Assembly (NCBI GenBank): GCA_964599655.1
Contig: CAZRGV010000105.1
Location: 1 to 21,364, forward strand
From: CAZRGV01 sp964599655
Lineage (GTDB): Bacteria > Planctomycetota > Planctomycetia > Isosphaerales > Isosphaeraceae
Length of the DNA stretch: 21,364 nucleotides
Direction of reading: 5' to 3'
A model generated the notes under the pieces. The model worked only from the letters and a program-made list of their open reading frames with translations, was not told where the DNA came from and ran no database searches. The position numbers and the translations under genes were made by a program. Below, piece by piece: positions 14,900-21,364 of this stretch. Each line of letters opens with the position of its first letter. Positions within the stretch are counted from its first letter, which is position 1.

Positions 14900-15396
14900 G
14901 AATCGGCCTTATGTTCTTTGTCAGGCTGGACTTGCACGATCACCTGGATGCGGCAACGATCCGCGGGCACGTTGGGCGGCAGGATCTCTCGCACGGCCGC
15001 CGCGAGCGGGTCATGGTCCGAAACGCGAGAACGCGAAAGGGCCACCATGGGAGCGTGATGCCCGTTGCCCCAGCTCGATTCGGCCTTCGGGTCGGCCACG
15101 GTCATCTCGTGCGCGCTACCGTCATCAAGGCGAAAGCGGATATGGGCGATCGATAACTCATCACCGGCGCGAAGCCGGCCTTTTTCGACACGCTGGCCGT
15201 TAATCCGGATGCCGTTGGTGCTTCCCAGATCGCGAACCACGACTTCCCCATGATCCTGTGTCATGCAACAATGCCGGCGCGAGACCCGGATGGAATCGAG
15301 GCGTGCATCACACTGTGGATGCCGACCGACGATCAACATTTCGCGATCGATGGGGATGTCTGGTCCCTCATCTAAGGCCACCAGGCGTATCGGCAT
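14875..15396 (-). CDS. FHA-domain protein, upstream member of a pair
   Basis: The 173-residue protein starts with an FHA domain: VGRHPQCDARLD (Gly24, Arg25), SRRHCCM (Ser39, Arg40, His42) and an intact STNGIRING (Asn61), so phosphothreonine binding is expected. The C-terminal 80 residues include SSWGNGHHAPMVALSRSRV and DRCRIQVIVQVQPDKEHKAD, which I do not recognise. The ATG at 15396 is chosen because the FHA fold begins there (MPIRLVALDEG) and AGGA lies about eight bases upstream; the frame is open to 15648 but that extension has no family features. The two FHA domains are close relatives (shared VGRHP-CD and SRRHCC), so the pair probably arose by duplication. A TATAAT box lies about 75 bases upstream. 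Confidence 0.88.
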   Translation of the reverse strand: MPIRLVALDEGPDIPIDREMLIVGRHPQCDARLDSIRVSRRHCCMTQDHGEVVVRDLGSTNGIRINGQRVEKGRLRAGDELSIAHIRFRLDDGSAHEMTVADPKAESSWGNGHHAPMVALSRSRVSDHDPLAAAVREILPPNVPADRCRIQVIVQVQPDKEHKADSCPPDLSP

Positions 15397-15802
15397 GGGG
15401 CAGATCCTGGGCCGGCGTTCTGGCCATTTTCTTTGTTTCAGGGGCAAAGACCGGGCCGGGTTTATCGTAATTATAGAACAGGCACAACCCGGGAATCCAT
15501 ATGGGGCCGAAACCGGACAGGGAGGGCTTCCCCCCCCGGAGAGGCTCCTGTCGCGGACTCCGTGCGCCTTGTCGCGGGTCAAGACCGCCCGACTTTCCCG
15601 CGCGAAGCGATTGTGGGCCTTCGCGCCCATCAAGTCAACAGAAATCACCTTTCGTTTTCAGGAATCGGAGACGCGTGCAAATGGCTTGCCAGATCGTGGG
15701 TTTGGCGTGAAGAGGGCAGGCCGTCGAGGTGGGCCGTGTGGATCGGCGGGCGAGGTGGGGGCTCGCGCGTCCGGATCGTAACGCATCGAGAGGAATTTTT
15801 GT
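15397..15802. other. 406-base spacer, promoter region of the FHA pair
   Basis: Apart from the AT-rich TATAAT region near 15461-15480, this spacer between the FHA pair and the epimerase gene holds no gene that I can support. Open frames on both strands lack motifs or ribosome sites. Confidence 0.55.
15470..15475 (-). promoter_or_regulatory. Candidate -10 box (TATAAT) for the FHA pair
   Basis: A perfect TATAAT on the minus strand at 15475-15470 lies in a local AT-rich patch about 75 bases upstream of the FHA gene start at 15396. No TTGACA-like -35 is found 16-18 bases further upstream. A TG pair lies five bases ahead but not at the extended -10 position. Confidence 0.4.
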
Positions 15803-16861
15803 TCAAGAGTGGTGATCGGGGACGGTTCGGGCGCCGGAGGGGCGGGCCGCTCGGGATGGGCTGGGATTCGGGTCGAGGGAGCCGGTCTGGCGGAGCCAGG
15901 CGACGGCGTCGGCGAGGGACTCATCGACCGGGCGGAGGGAGAGATCGAGCGCGGCGAGGCTTCGCGAGGCGTCGAAGCGCATGGTGCGGCGGGTGAGCTT
16001 CAGGCCGGTGACGGTGGCTTTGGGGGCCTTGCCGCTGACGTGGTCGGCCCAGAACTCGCTGATGTGAGCAACGGCCAGGCCGAGCGGGTAAGGGACTCGC
16101 CACCGGGGGACCGGGACGCCCGAGAGGGTCGAGAGGCGCTCGAGCAGGCCGAGCAGGGTGAGGTTCTCGCCGCCGAGGAGGTAGCGACGGCCGGGCTCGC
16201 CGCGTTCGACGACGCGGGCGAGACCCTCGGCAACATCTCTCACATCAATAAGATTTAATGTGCAGTCCATGAAGGCGGGCAACTGGCCCTGGCAGAAGTC
16301 GAGGATGAGGCGCGTGGGTGGCGAGAGGCCGCGGTCGCCGGGGCCGACGGGCATGGTCGGGTTGGCGACGAAGACGGGGTGGCCGGCCCGGGCGCGGGCC
16401 ATCGCCTCGTTCTCGGCGCGGAGCTTCGAGAGGCAATACGGACCGACGGCGTCGGCCTCGGTGATCTCGACGTCCTCGGCGATTGGCCCCGTGGCCCGGG
16501 CGCGGGTGAGGATGCTCTCGGTGCTGGCGTGGAGGATCTTCCGGGCGCCGGCCTCGATGGCGGCGTCGAGCACGTGACGGGTGCCCCGATGGTTGACGGC
16601 CTCGAACTCGCGGCGATCGCGCGCCCAGAGATTCGGATTGGCGGCGAGGTGAAACACGATCTGGCCGCCCCGCAAGGCCGATCGAACGGCGTCGCGGTCG
16701 CGAATGTCGGCGCGGACGATCTCGACCTGCGGCGGCAGGTGCGACGTGTCGGCCCCAGGCCGCTCGACCACCCGGACGCGGTGCCCGGCCCGCACGAGCC
16801 GTTCGACGAGATGGCTGCCGATGAACCCGGCGCCTCCGGTGACGATGGTCAAGACTTCCAT
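15803..16861 (-). CDS. NAD-dependent sugar epimerase/dehydratase, HpnA-like
   Basis: The 352-residue protein is an extended short-chain dehydrogenase. It has the nucleotide-binding TGGAGFIGSHL (8-18), the HASTES segment and the catalytic YCLSK (Tyr142, Lys146). The stretch LPAFMDCTLNLIDVRDVAEGLARVVERGEPGRRYLLGGENLTL (described in parts: the NLIDVRDVAEG and GGENLTL motifs) closely recalls hopanoid-associated epimerase HpnA. In HpnA-containing bacteria the enzyme is linked to hopanoid membrane lipids, but no other hpn gene is visible, so a general sugar-nucleotide role is equally possible. The ATG at 16861 begins directly at the Rossmann strand; an in-frame ATG at 16891 adds ten residues and overlaps a palindrome. 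Neither has a clear ribosome site. Confidence 0.85.
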   Translation of the reverse strand: MEVLTIVTGGAGFIGSHLVERLVRAGHRVRVVERPGADTSHLPPQVEIVRADIRDRDAVRSALRGGQIVFHLAANPNLWARDRREFEAVNHRGTRHVLDAAIEAGARKILHASTESILTRARATGPIAEDVEITEADAVGPYCLSKLRAENEAMARARAGHPVFVANPTMPVGPGDRGLSPPTRLILDFCQGQLPAFMDCTLNLIDVRDVAEGLARVVERGEPGRRYLLGGENLTLLGLLERLSTLSGVPVPRWRVPYPLGLAVAHISEFWADHVSGKAPKATVTGLKLTRRTMRFDASRSLAALDLSLRPVDESLADAVAWLRQTGSLDPNPSPSRAARPSGARTVPDHHS

Positions 16862-16877
16862 GCGTTGATCGCTTTCA

Positions 16878-16894
16878 AATGACAATGTCATTGT
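16878..16894. promoter_or_regulatory. Overlapping palindromes at the epimerase start, possible operator
   Basis: AATGACA-A-TGTCATT (16878-16892) is a 15-base palindrome with 7-base arms, and ACAATG-T-CATTGT (16882-16894) is a second one inside and beyond it. They lie 17-33 bases upstream of the ATG at 16861 on the minus strand. The AT-rich symmetric make-up in GC-rich DNA suggests a repressor site; the role is inference. Confidence 0.4.
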
Positions 16895-17091
16895 TCTTGT
16901 CGAGGAGCCTTTGTCCGACGCTCGGGTGCCAACGGTCGGGGGCGACCGGTGTTCTGGCCTGGGCCGCGGAGCCCTGGTCGAGGACGACCCGTGGCACCCG
17001 AAAAACTCGGATCGGCCCGGTCCGCCTCAACGGGTTCGGGGGGCCCGTCTCGGGGGGCCGTTGCCCGATCGTTTCGGAGGTGGTCATGAGA

Positions 17092-17727
17092 TCAGTACAG
17101 GTGATCGCGGTAAGCGGTCTCGATCTGTTGTTTGAGCGACTCGACCGTCTGGCCCTCGATGCGGCACTGGTCGACCAGGACCTTGGCGAGATCGAACTCG
17201 GCGCCATGAGGGCTCCTGGCCGCGTTCTCCCAGAGCCTGGAGCGGATCAGGGCCTTGGCGCACTGGAAATAGCACTCCTCGACCTCGACCCCGATGCCCA
17301 GCGCCGGCGGCTTGCCGTGGACGGAGAGGGGGGCCAGGATCCGCTCGTCGCGCATCAGGCAGGCCCGGCCGTTCACCCGCAGCGTCTCGCCCAGTCCGGG
17401 AACCAGGAACAGCAAGCCCACCCGGCCCGTCTCGATGATGTTGCGAAGGCTATCGGCGCGTCGGTTGCCGGGCCGGTCGGGAATGACCAGGGTCCGCGCA
17501 TCCAGGACGGTTGCCACGGCGGGGAGATCGCCGCGAGGGGAGACGTCGCAACGGCCGTCGCCGCCCGTCGTTCCCAGCAGGAGGAAGGGGGACCGGGCGA
17601 TGAAGGCCCGCATGTGATGGTCGAGCTCGGCGAGCTGCTTTTTCAACACCAACTCGCTGGGCAGGCCGATCAACGACTCGAGTTCCTTGGCCGAACGGAC
17701 GACGCGATCAAAACGAGCCTGGTTCAC
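17092..17727 (-). CDS. PPOX-class putative FMN-binding protein (DR_2398-type)
   Basis: The 211-residue protein resembles the pyridoxamine 5'-phosphate oxidase fold subfamily TIGR04025 (probable FMN-dependent enzymes). Characteristic stretches are FIARSPFLLLGTTGGDGRCDVSPRGD, VIPDRPGNRRADSLRNI, VGLLFLVPGLGETLRVNGRA and FQCAKALIRSRLW, quoted here in part as the landmarks DVSPRGD, PDRPGNRRADSLRNI, PGLGETLRVNG and CAKALIRSRLW. These are in the usual order and the length fits. Members bind FMN or F420 and likely reduce or oxidise a small molecule; the substrate is unknown. The GTG at 17727 is chosen because GGAGA lies eight bases upstream and the fold begins just after; the frame is open to 18492 but that part is Arg/Pro-rich and unlike any protein. 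Confidence 0.88.
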   Translation of the reverse strand: MNQARFDRVVRSAKELESLIGLPSELVLKKQLAELDHHMRAFIARSPFLLLGTTGGDGRCDVSPRGDLPAVATVLDARTLVIPDRPGNRRADSLRNIIETGRVGLLFLVPGLGETLRVNGRACLMRDERILAPLSVHGKPPALGIGVEVEECYFQCAKALIRSRLWENAARSPHGAEFDLAKVLVDQCRIEGQTVESLKQQIETAYRDHLY

Positions 17728-18332
17728 GCAACGGGTCTCCGCGGCGAGAGGCGTGTTGGGCAGGGACGTCGCATGCGGCCGCGACGAGGGACTCGCCGAT
17801 CGCTCGGGCGGCCTGTCCAGCGAACGGGGCGTCGGACCCGGCGCCCGGGCCGGGCAACGGCGGATCGCCCTCGAAGCCAAATCGCGGCCATCGTACAAAA
17901 TGAGGTTGTCCGTTGTCTCCCACGGCGGGTCGAAGGATGTTCCGTTGAGCCGCCGGATGCCCCGAAAACGTTGGCTCCCGAACTCAGCCCCTTGGAGGAC
18001 GATCGCCGGGGCGTCGATGCGTGAATTTTCGCGCGGATGCGGATGCGGATGCGATTTCGACGGCGATTCGGGCGAGCGGGTCGAGTTGGGCCGTCCGTTG
18101 GCGGCCCATCCTCTCCGAAACGGTCCTCGCGGGAGAGTCGACTTCGCCTGGGCGGATTTCCGACGCGGCTCCGGGCGTCGAGGCTCGTTCTGGGCCGACG
18201 GGCCGCGCGGGTTTCGAGGAATCGGTCTCTGTCCCGCGATGGGACGTGTCCAAGGGGAAATCGCAGGAGGGTCAAGGTCCACGGGGCCCCTCGTCCGACA
18301 CGTTGGGTGATTGGGCCGCGCTCGACGCGAAC
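17728..18332. other. 605-base stretch without a supported gene
   Basis: Long open frames exist on both strands, including an upstream extension of the PPOX frame, but all read as Arg/Pro/Gly/Ser-rich low-complexity sequence without motifs. A small GCGGAT repeat (three units) is at 18033-18050. I see no convincing promoter, RNA gene or terminator. Confidence 0.55.
18033..18050. repeat. Short GCGGAT tandem repeat
   Basis: Three direct GCGGAT units followed by a partial fourth (GCGAT). It is short and may be chance in GC-rich sequence. Confidence 0.6.
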
Positions 18333-20501
18333 TCAAGGGGCCTGGACGACGCGGTAGAGGTCTTGCTCCGGGCCGGGTCCGGGGACCGGGGTGAGAACGC
18401 CGGCTCGGACGAGTCGGGCGAAGAGCTCGGGCGTCACGAAGGGGGTGAAGCCGTAGCCGCCGGGTTTGCGGTGGCGTGCGATCTCGGACCAATCCACAAG
18501 GATATGTGTGACGCCGAGCGTTTTCAAGGATTCCTCGATTTGCGAGGGGGTTTGATTTCGGGCGATCTTCTCGATCGTTTCCTCGTCGAAGACGGTGTTG
18601 TAGAGGATTTCATGTTGCATGTGGAAGACGCCGGCCTGACCGACGAGGAGGACCTTCGCGCCGGGCGGCAGCTGCTCATCGAGCCAGGCGAGCGTGGGGC
18701 TGGCCGTGCGTGGGACCTCGGCTCGAAGCGTGTTGAGGTCGTCGGTCCACTGGTTGAAGGCGGCCAGAGAGGTTGTGTTGTAGGTCCAGGTGGTGATGAG
18801 GCTCAAGGTCAGGATCAAGGTCAGAAGCGCGGTCCAGGCGCGTTGGCGCGACCAGTCGGCGCCGAGGCCGGCGAGAATGGCCAACGGGGGCAGGATCGGC
18901 AGCCAGAAGCGGTCGAGCCGGTGGGTGAACAGCCACCAGGTCGCGAAGAGATAGGCGGCGTAACCGAAGAGCCAGAGCGCGACGCGCCGCCAACGGCGAT
19001 CGAGCCAGGCCAGCGGGGCGAGGGCCGTGAACAGCGGCGATTGCCAGTCGTTGCGCCCGGCGACGTCGAGCAGGCCGTTGACCAGCTCGGGGACGTTGAT
19101 CGGTCGCGGCCCGTGGGCGTTCGACCATTTCGTTTCGCGCTCGGGGCTCCAGGGACCGCCGCCGAAGACCTTGTAGCCGAGCGGATAGACGGGATTGCGG
19201 TTGTCGAGGACATTCTTGAGCAGCCAGGGGCCGATCGTGAGGGCCAGGCCGGCCGCGAAGGCGGCGAGGATCGCCGGCGATCGGCGACTCCAGGCCGCGA
19301 CCAGGGCCATCGCGCCGAACGGAAGGACGGCCGAGATCAGCGCCGGATACTTGCAGGCCATCGCCCCGCCCGCCAGCGCGGCGACGATGGCCCAGAGGCG
19401 TGGGATCGGCGGTTTGGAACCGTCCGATGCGTTCGCCGTCCAGGCCAATCCGGCGGCCCAGATCAGGGCGGCGTGGTAGTAGCCGAGCGGCCCCTCGACG
19501 TAGGCGAAGACCGAGAGGCGGTAGATCCAGGGGGTGGTGAGATACACCAGCGGGGCGACCCAGGCGGCTCGAAGCGATCCCCAGCGGCGGGCGGCCAGGG
19601 AAATCAGGGCCGCGGCGAACGGGGCGTGCAGCATCACGAGGAACTGGCCGGCGAGGGCCCCGCGCCACCAGTCGCCCAGCACGATCATGCCGAGCAGGTG
19701 GAGCATCTCGACGCTAAAAGGCATGCTCGTATAAACATTATGCGGCAAAAACGCGATGCGACCGGCGCGATACCATTCCTTCGGGCCTTGCAGGTGGTAT
19801 TCGAGCGAGTCGAAGTCGACGGTCGGCTGCATCGAGCCGAGGACCATCAGCACGAAAAAGGGGGCGGCGATCAGGCCGAAGCCGAGCCAGGGGAGCCATC
19901 GGCCGGATGGTGTTGCGTCTTGCTTCGCGTCGCGTCGATCTCGAAACCTCTCCCCGATTTCGAGGCCGAATCCGAACACGGTCAGCAGGCCGAGGCCGAT
20001 GCGGATCGGCCAGGGGTCGAGGCGGCCGAGGCGCCCGAGGACGAGAGTGAGGACGCCGAGGCCGGTCATCCCGAGGCCGAACGCCAGCGGCAGGCGCTCG
20101 GTTGGGCGAAAGACGCCGCGAGGCAGGCGAAGGGCGCGGATCGCGAGCAGGCCGAGGCCGAGACCTCCGGCGGCGATCCACAATCCCGCCAGCGCGATCG
20201 GCACGCGTTGATGGAGATGCTCGACGTGGCCGAGCTTGCTGAGGGCGTGGCTCAGGAGCGAGTCGTTCCAGTCGTTGCCGGGGACGAAGTAGGGGATCGC
20301 CTCGGCGACGAGGTAGGCCCGCCGCATCGCCGCGCTCTGGACCTGGCCGTCGGGCAGGGTGGTCTTGGCGTTCTCGGCGTTGGGCAAGGGGACGACGAGA
20401 TACCAGGCCAGCCAGGCCAGCTCGAGCACGGCCAGCAGGCCCAGCCAGGGCCAGAACCGCTTGCCCTCGTTTGACGTCAGAGGGTTGGCCCGATTTGCCA
20501 A
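18333..20501 (-). CDS. Multi-spanning GT-C (PMT/ArnT-like) glycosyltransferase
   Basis: The 722-residue protein has many membrane-spanning segments, beginning FWPWLGLLAVLELAWLAWYLVV (about 16-37) and continuing to about residue 560, then a soluble C-terminal part (LDEQLPPGAKVLLVGQAGVF). After the first membrane segments, the loop PTVDFDSLEYHLQGPKEW (about 226-243) carries Asp residues in the place of the catalytic acid of lipid-linked sugar transferases of the GT39/GT83 type. It would move a sugar from a polyprenyl carrier to an outside acceptor. A TTG start at 20501 is favoured: GAGGAG lies eight bases upstream and the region before it is Arg-rich and not protein-like. The start overlaps the end of the UxaA-type gene by 25 bases, so the two are probably co-transcribed. 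Confidence 0.85.
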   Translation of the reverse strand: MANRANPLTSNEGKRFWPWLGLLAVLELAWLAWYLVVPLPNAENAKTTLPDGQVQSAAMRRAYLVAEAIPYFVPGNDWNDSLLSHALSKLGHVEHLHQRVPIALAGLWIAAGGLGLGLLAIRALRLPRGVFRPTERLPLAFGLGMTGLGVLTLVLGRLGRLDPWPIRIGLGLLTVFGFGLEIGERFRDRRDAKQDATPSGRWLPWLGFGLIAAPFFVLMVLGSMQPTVDFDSLEYHLQGPKEWYRAGRIAFLPHNVYTSMPFSVEMLHLLGMIVLGDWWRGALAGQFLVMLHAPFAAALISLAARRWGSLRAAWVAPLVYLTTPWIYRLSVFAYVEGPLGYYHAALIWAAGLAWTANASDGSKPPIPRLWAIVAALAGGAMACKYPALISAVLPFGAMALVAAWSRRSPAILAAFAAGLALTIGPWLLKNVLDNRNPVYPLGYKVFGGGPWSPERETKWSNAHGPRPINVPELVNGLLDVAGRNDWQSPLFTALAPLAWLDRRWRRVALWLFGYAAYLFATWWLFTHRLDRFWLPILPPLAILAGLGADWSRQRAWTALLTLILTLSLITTWTYNTTSLAAFNQWTDDLNTLRAEVPRTASPTLAWLDEQLPPGAKVLLVGQAGVFHMQHEILYNTVFDEETIEKIARNQTPSQIEESLKTLGVTHILVDWSEIARHRKPGGYGFTPFVTPELFARLVRAGVLTPVPGPGPEQDLYRVVQAP

Positions 20502-21364
20502 GGGGCGAACTCCTCTTCGCCGACGCCGTGCCGCTCGCTCCGGGTCTTGCGACCGCTGGCCACGTCGAGAATCAGGTCGAACAGGCGGCGTCCCACGGCC
20601 TCGACGGGCTCGCCGTCGAGGATCGTGCCGGCGTTGAGGTCCATGTCGTCGGCCATTCGCTCGAACATCGGCGTGTTGGTGGCGACCTTGACGCAGGGGG
20701 TCGGCTTCAGGCCGAGCACGCTGCCCCGGCCGGTGGTGAAGACCAGGACGTTGGCCCCCGAGGCGACCAGGCCGGTGGTGCACGGAGGATCATATCCGGG
20801 CGTGTCCATGAAGATGAGGCCGGGCGTGTCGACCTGCTCGGCGTAGCCGACGACGTCGACCAGGGGGGTCGAGCCCCCCTTGGCGAGGGCCCCGAGCGAC
20901 TTCTCGTAGATGGTCGTCAGGCCGCCGGCCTTGTTGCCGGGCGAGGGATTATTGTTGATCTCGGCGTTGAACAGGCCGGTGTACCACTCCCACCACTTGA
21001 TCCGCTCGACGAGCTTCTCGCCGACCTCCCGGCTGACGGCGCGACGGGTCAGCAGGTGCTCGGCGCCGTAGATCTCGGTGGTTTCGCCGAGCATGGCGGT
21101 TCCGCCCTGGGCGATGAGCAGGTCGGCGGCGATCCCGAGCGCGGGGTTGGCCGTGACGCCCGAGTTGCCGTCGGAGCCGCCGCATTCCAGCGCGAGGCGG
21201 ATCTTCGAGGCGGGCTGCTCGCTCCGCTCCCAGGTGTTGGCCTCGGGCATCAGTCGCCGGACGGCCTCCACGGCCGACTCGACCGTCCGGGTGATGCCGC
21301 CTTCGTCCTGGATGTTCAGGACTAAGGCGGCATCACCCGGACGGTCGAGTCGGGAAAGAGTGTA
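20477..21364 (-). CDS. UxaA-family altronate/galactarate-type dehydratase, partial
   Basis: The C-terminal part of a UxaA-family dehydratase runs off the right edge; the true start is not in the window. Reading down, landmarks are LVLNIQDEGG, LALECGGSDGNSGVTANPAL, GAEHLLTRRAVS, INNNPSPGNKAGGLTTIYEK, LIFMDTPGYDP, VFTTGRGSVLGLKPTP and NAGTILDGEPVE. These are standard for the catalytic C-terminal domain, which dehydrates sugar acids (altronate, galactarate) to 2-keto-3-deoxy acids, using iron in known members. Typical full proteins run to about 500 residues. Sequence upstream of about 21323 on this strand is doubtful because of a fold-back and adapter match at the end of the window. It is followed, with a 25-base overlap, by the GT-C gene. 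Confidence 0.9.
   Translation of the reverse strand, partial: YTLSRLDRPGDAALVLNIQDEGGITRTVESAVEAVRRLMPEANTWERSEQPASKIRLALECGGSDGNSGVTANPALGIAADLLIAQGGTAMLGETTEIYGAEHLLTRRAVSREVGEKLVERIKWWEWYTGLFNAEINNNPSPGNKAGGLTTIYEKSLGALAKGGSTPLVDVVGYAEQVDTPGLIFMDTPGYDPPCTTGLVASGANVLVFTTGRGSVLGLKPTPCVKVATNTPMFERMADDMDLNAGTILDGEPVEAVGRRLFDLILDVASGRKTRSERHGVGEEEFAPWQIGPTL
21274..21353. repeat. Long inverted repeat at window end, likely fold-back artefact
   Basis: Bases 21274-21303 and 21324-21353 are perfect reverse complements (30 bp). Allowing one mismatch (21304/21323), six more bases pair (GTCCTG at 21305-21310 with CAGGAC at 21317-21322), giving 37-base arms and a 6-base loop. It lies in coding sequence, and the left arm and loop encode expected UxaA residues while the right arm does not. 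This fits a strand that folded back and copied itself during library making. Confidence 0.85.
21352..21364. other. Match to Illumina P5 adapter
   Basis: GGGAAAGAGTGTA is identical to 13 bases of the reverse complement of the Illumina universal/P5 adapter; the 21 bases from 21344 match it at 19 positions. Together with the adjoining fold-back this points to vector-like contamination at a contig end. Confidence 0.7.

Noticed and set aside
17728..18492. N-terminal extension of the PPOX frame
   Set aside because: Arg/Pro/Ser-rich with no similarity, and a GTG with a ribosome site at 17727 begins the conserved fold.
18021..20474. Plus-strand open frame of over 800 codons
   Set aside because: It is antisense to the GT-C membrane protein and reads as Gln/Gly/Glu-rich low-complexity sequence.
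20502..20783. N-terminal extension of the GT-C frame
   Set aside because: It lies wholly inside the UxaA-type gene in another frame and is Arg-rich; the TTG at 20501 has a good ribosome site.

Overview
The window is high-GC DNA with the look of a planctomycete, probably of the Isosphaeraceae type. That assignment is inference. It rests on the mix of an Uma2-family nuclease, a DUF6263-like secreted protein, FHA-domain proteins, KDO synthesis, a hopanoid-type epimerase and a planctomycete-like UxaA dehydratase, plus very high G+C with long open shadow frames opposite most genes. No phage, plasmid, rRNA, tRNA or CRISPR signal was seen. It reads as ordinary chromosome, but both ends look like assembly break points.

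Left part (1-5760). A tandem array of 9-bp-stem hairpins (28-267) sits just past the 3' end of a secreted DUF6263-like gene (minus strand). Upstream of that, on the same strand, are a divergent enolase (GTG start, two altered active-site positions) and a kinase of the aminoglycoside/methylthioribose kinase fold. A ThiO-like flavin oxidase diverges from the kinase and converges on an Uma2-family nuclease.

Middle part (5761-13794). kdsA (metal-dependent type) is followed by a large lipoprotein with a degenerate transglutaminase-like region, a hypothetical with a HEPN-like helix, an unrecognised minus-strand protein with a hydrophobic C-terminal segment, a GT4 glycosyltransferase, and a secreted DUF885 metallopeptidase. 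These look like single genes, mostly cell-envelope related, not one operon.

Right part (13795-21364). A 700-base stretch without a convincing gene is followed by two overlapping minus-strand FHA-domain genes, an HpnA-like sugar epimerase with overlapping palindromes at its start, a PPOX-class FMN protein, and a multi-spanning GT-C glycosyltransferase. The last uses a TTG start inside the end of a UxaA-type sugar-acid dehydratase. That dehydratase runs off the right edge.

The last 90 bases are suspect. A 30-bp perfect inverted repeat (extendable to 37 bp with one mismatch) folds back on itself and ends in 13 bases identical to part of the Illumina P5 adapter, so sequence beyond about 21323 is probably artefact. 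The most interesting biology is the kinase plus atypical enolase pair and the covarying hairpin array.
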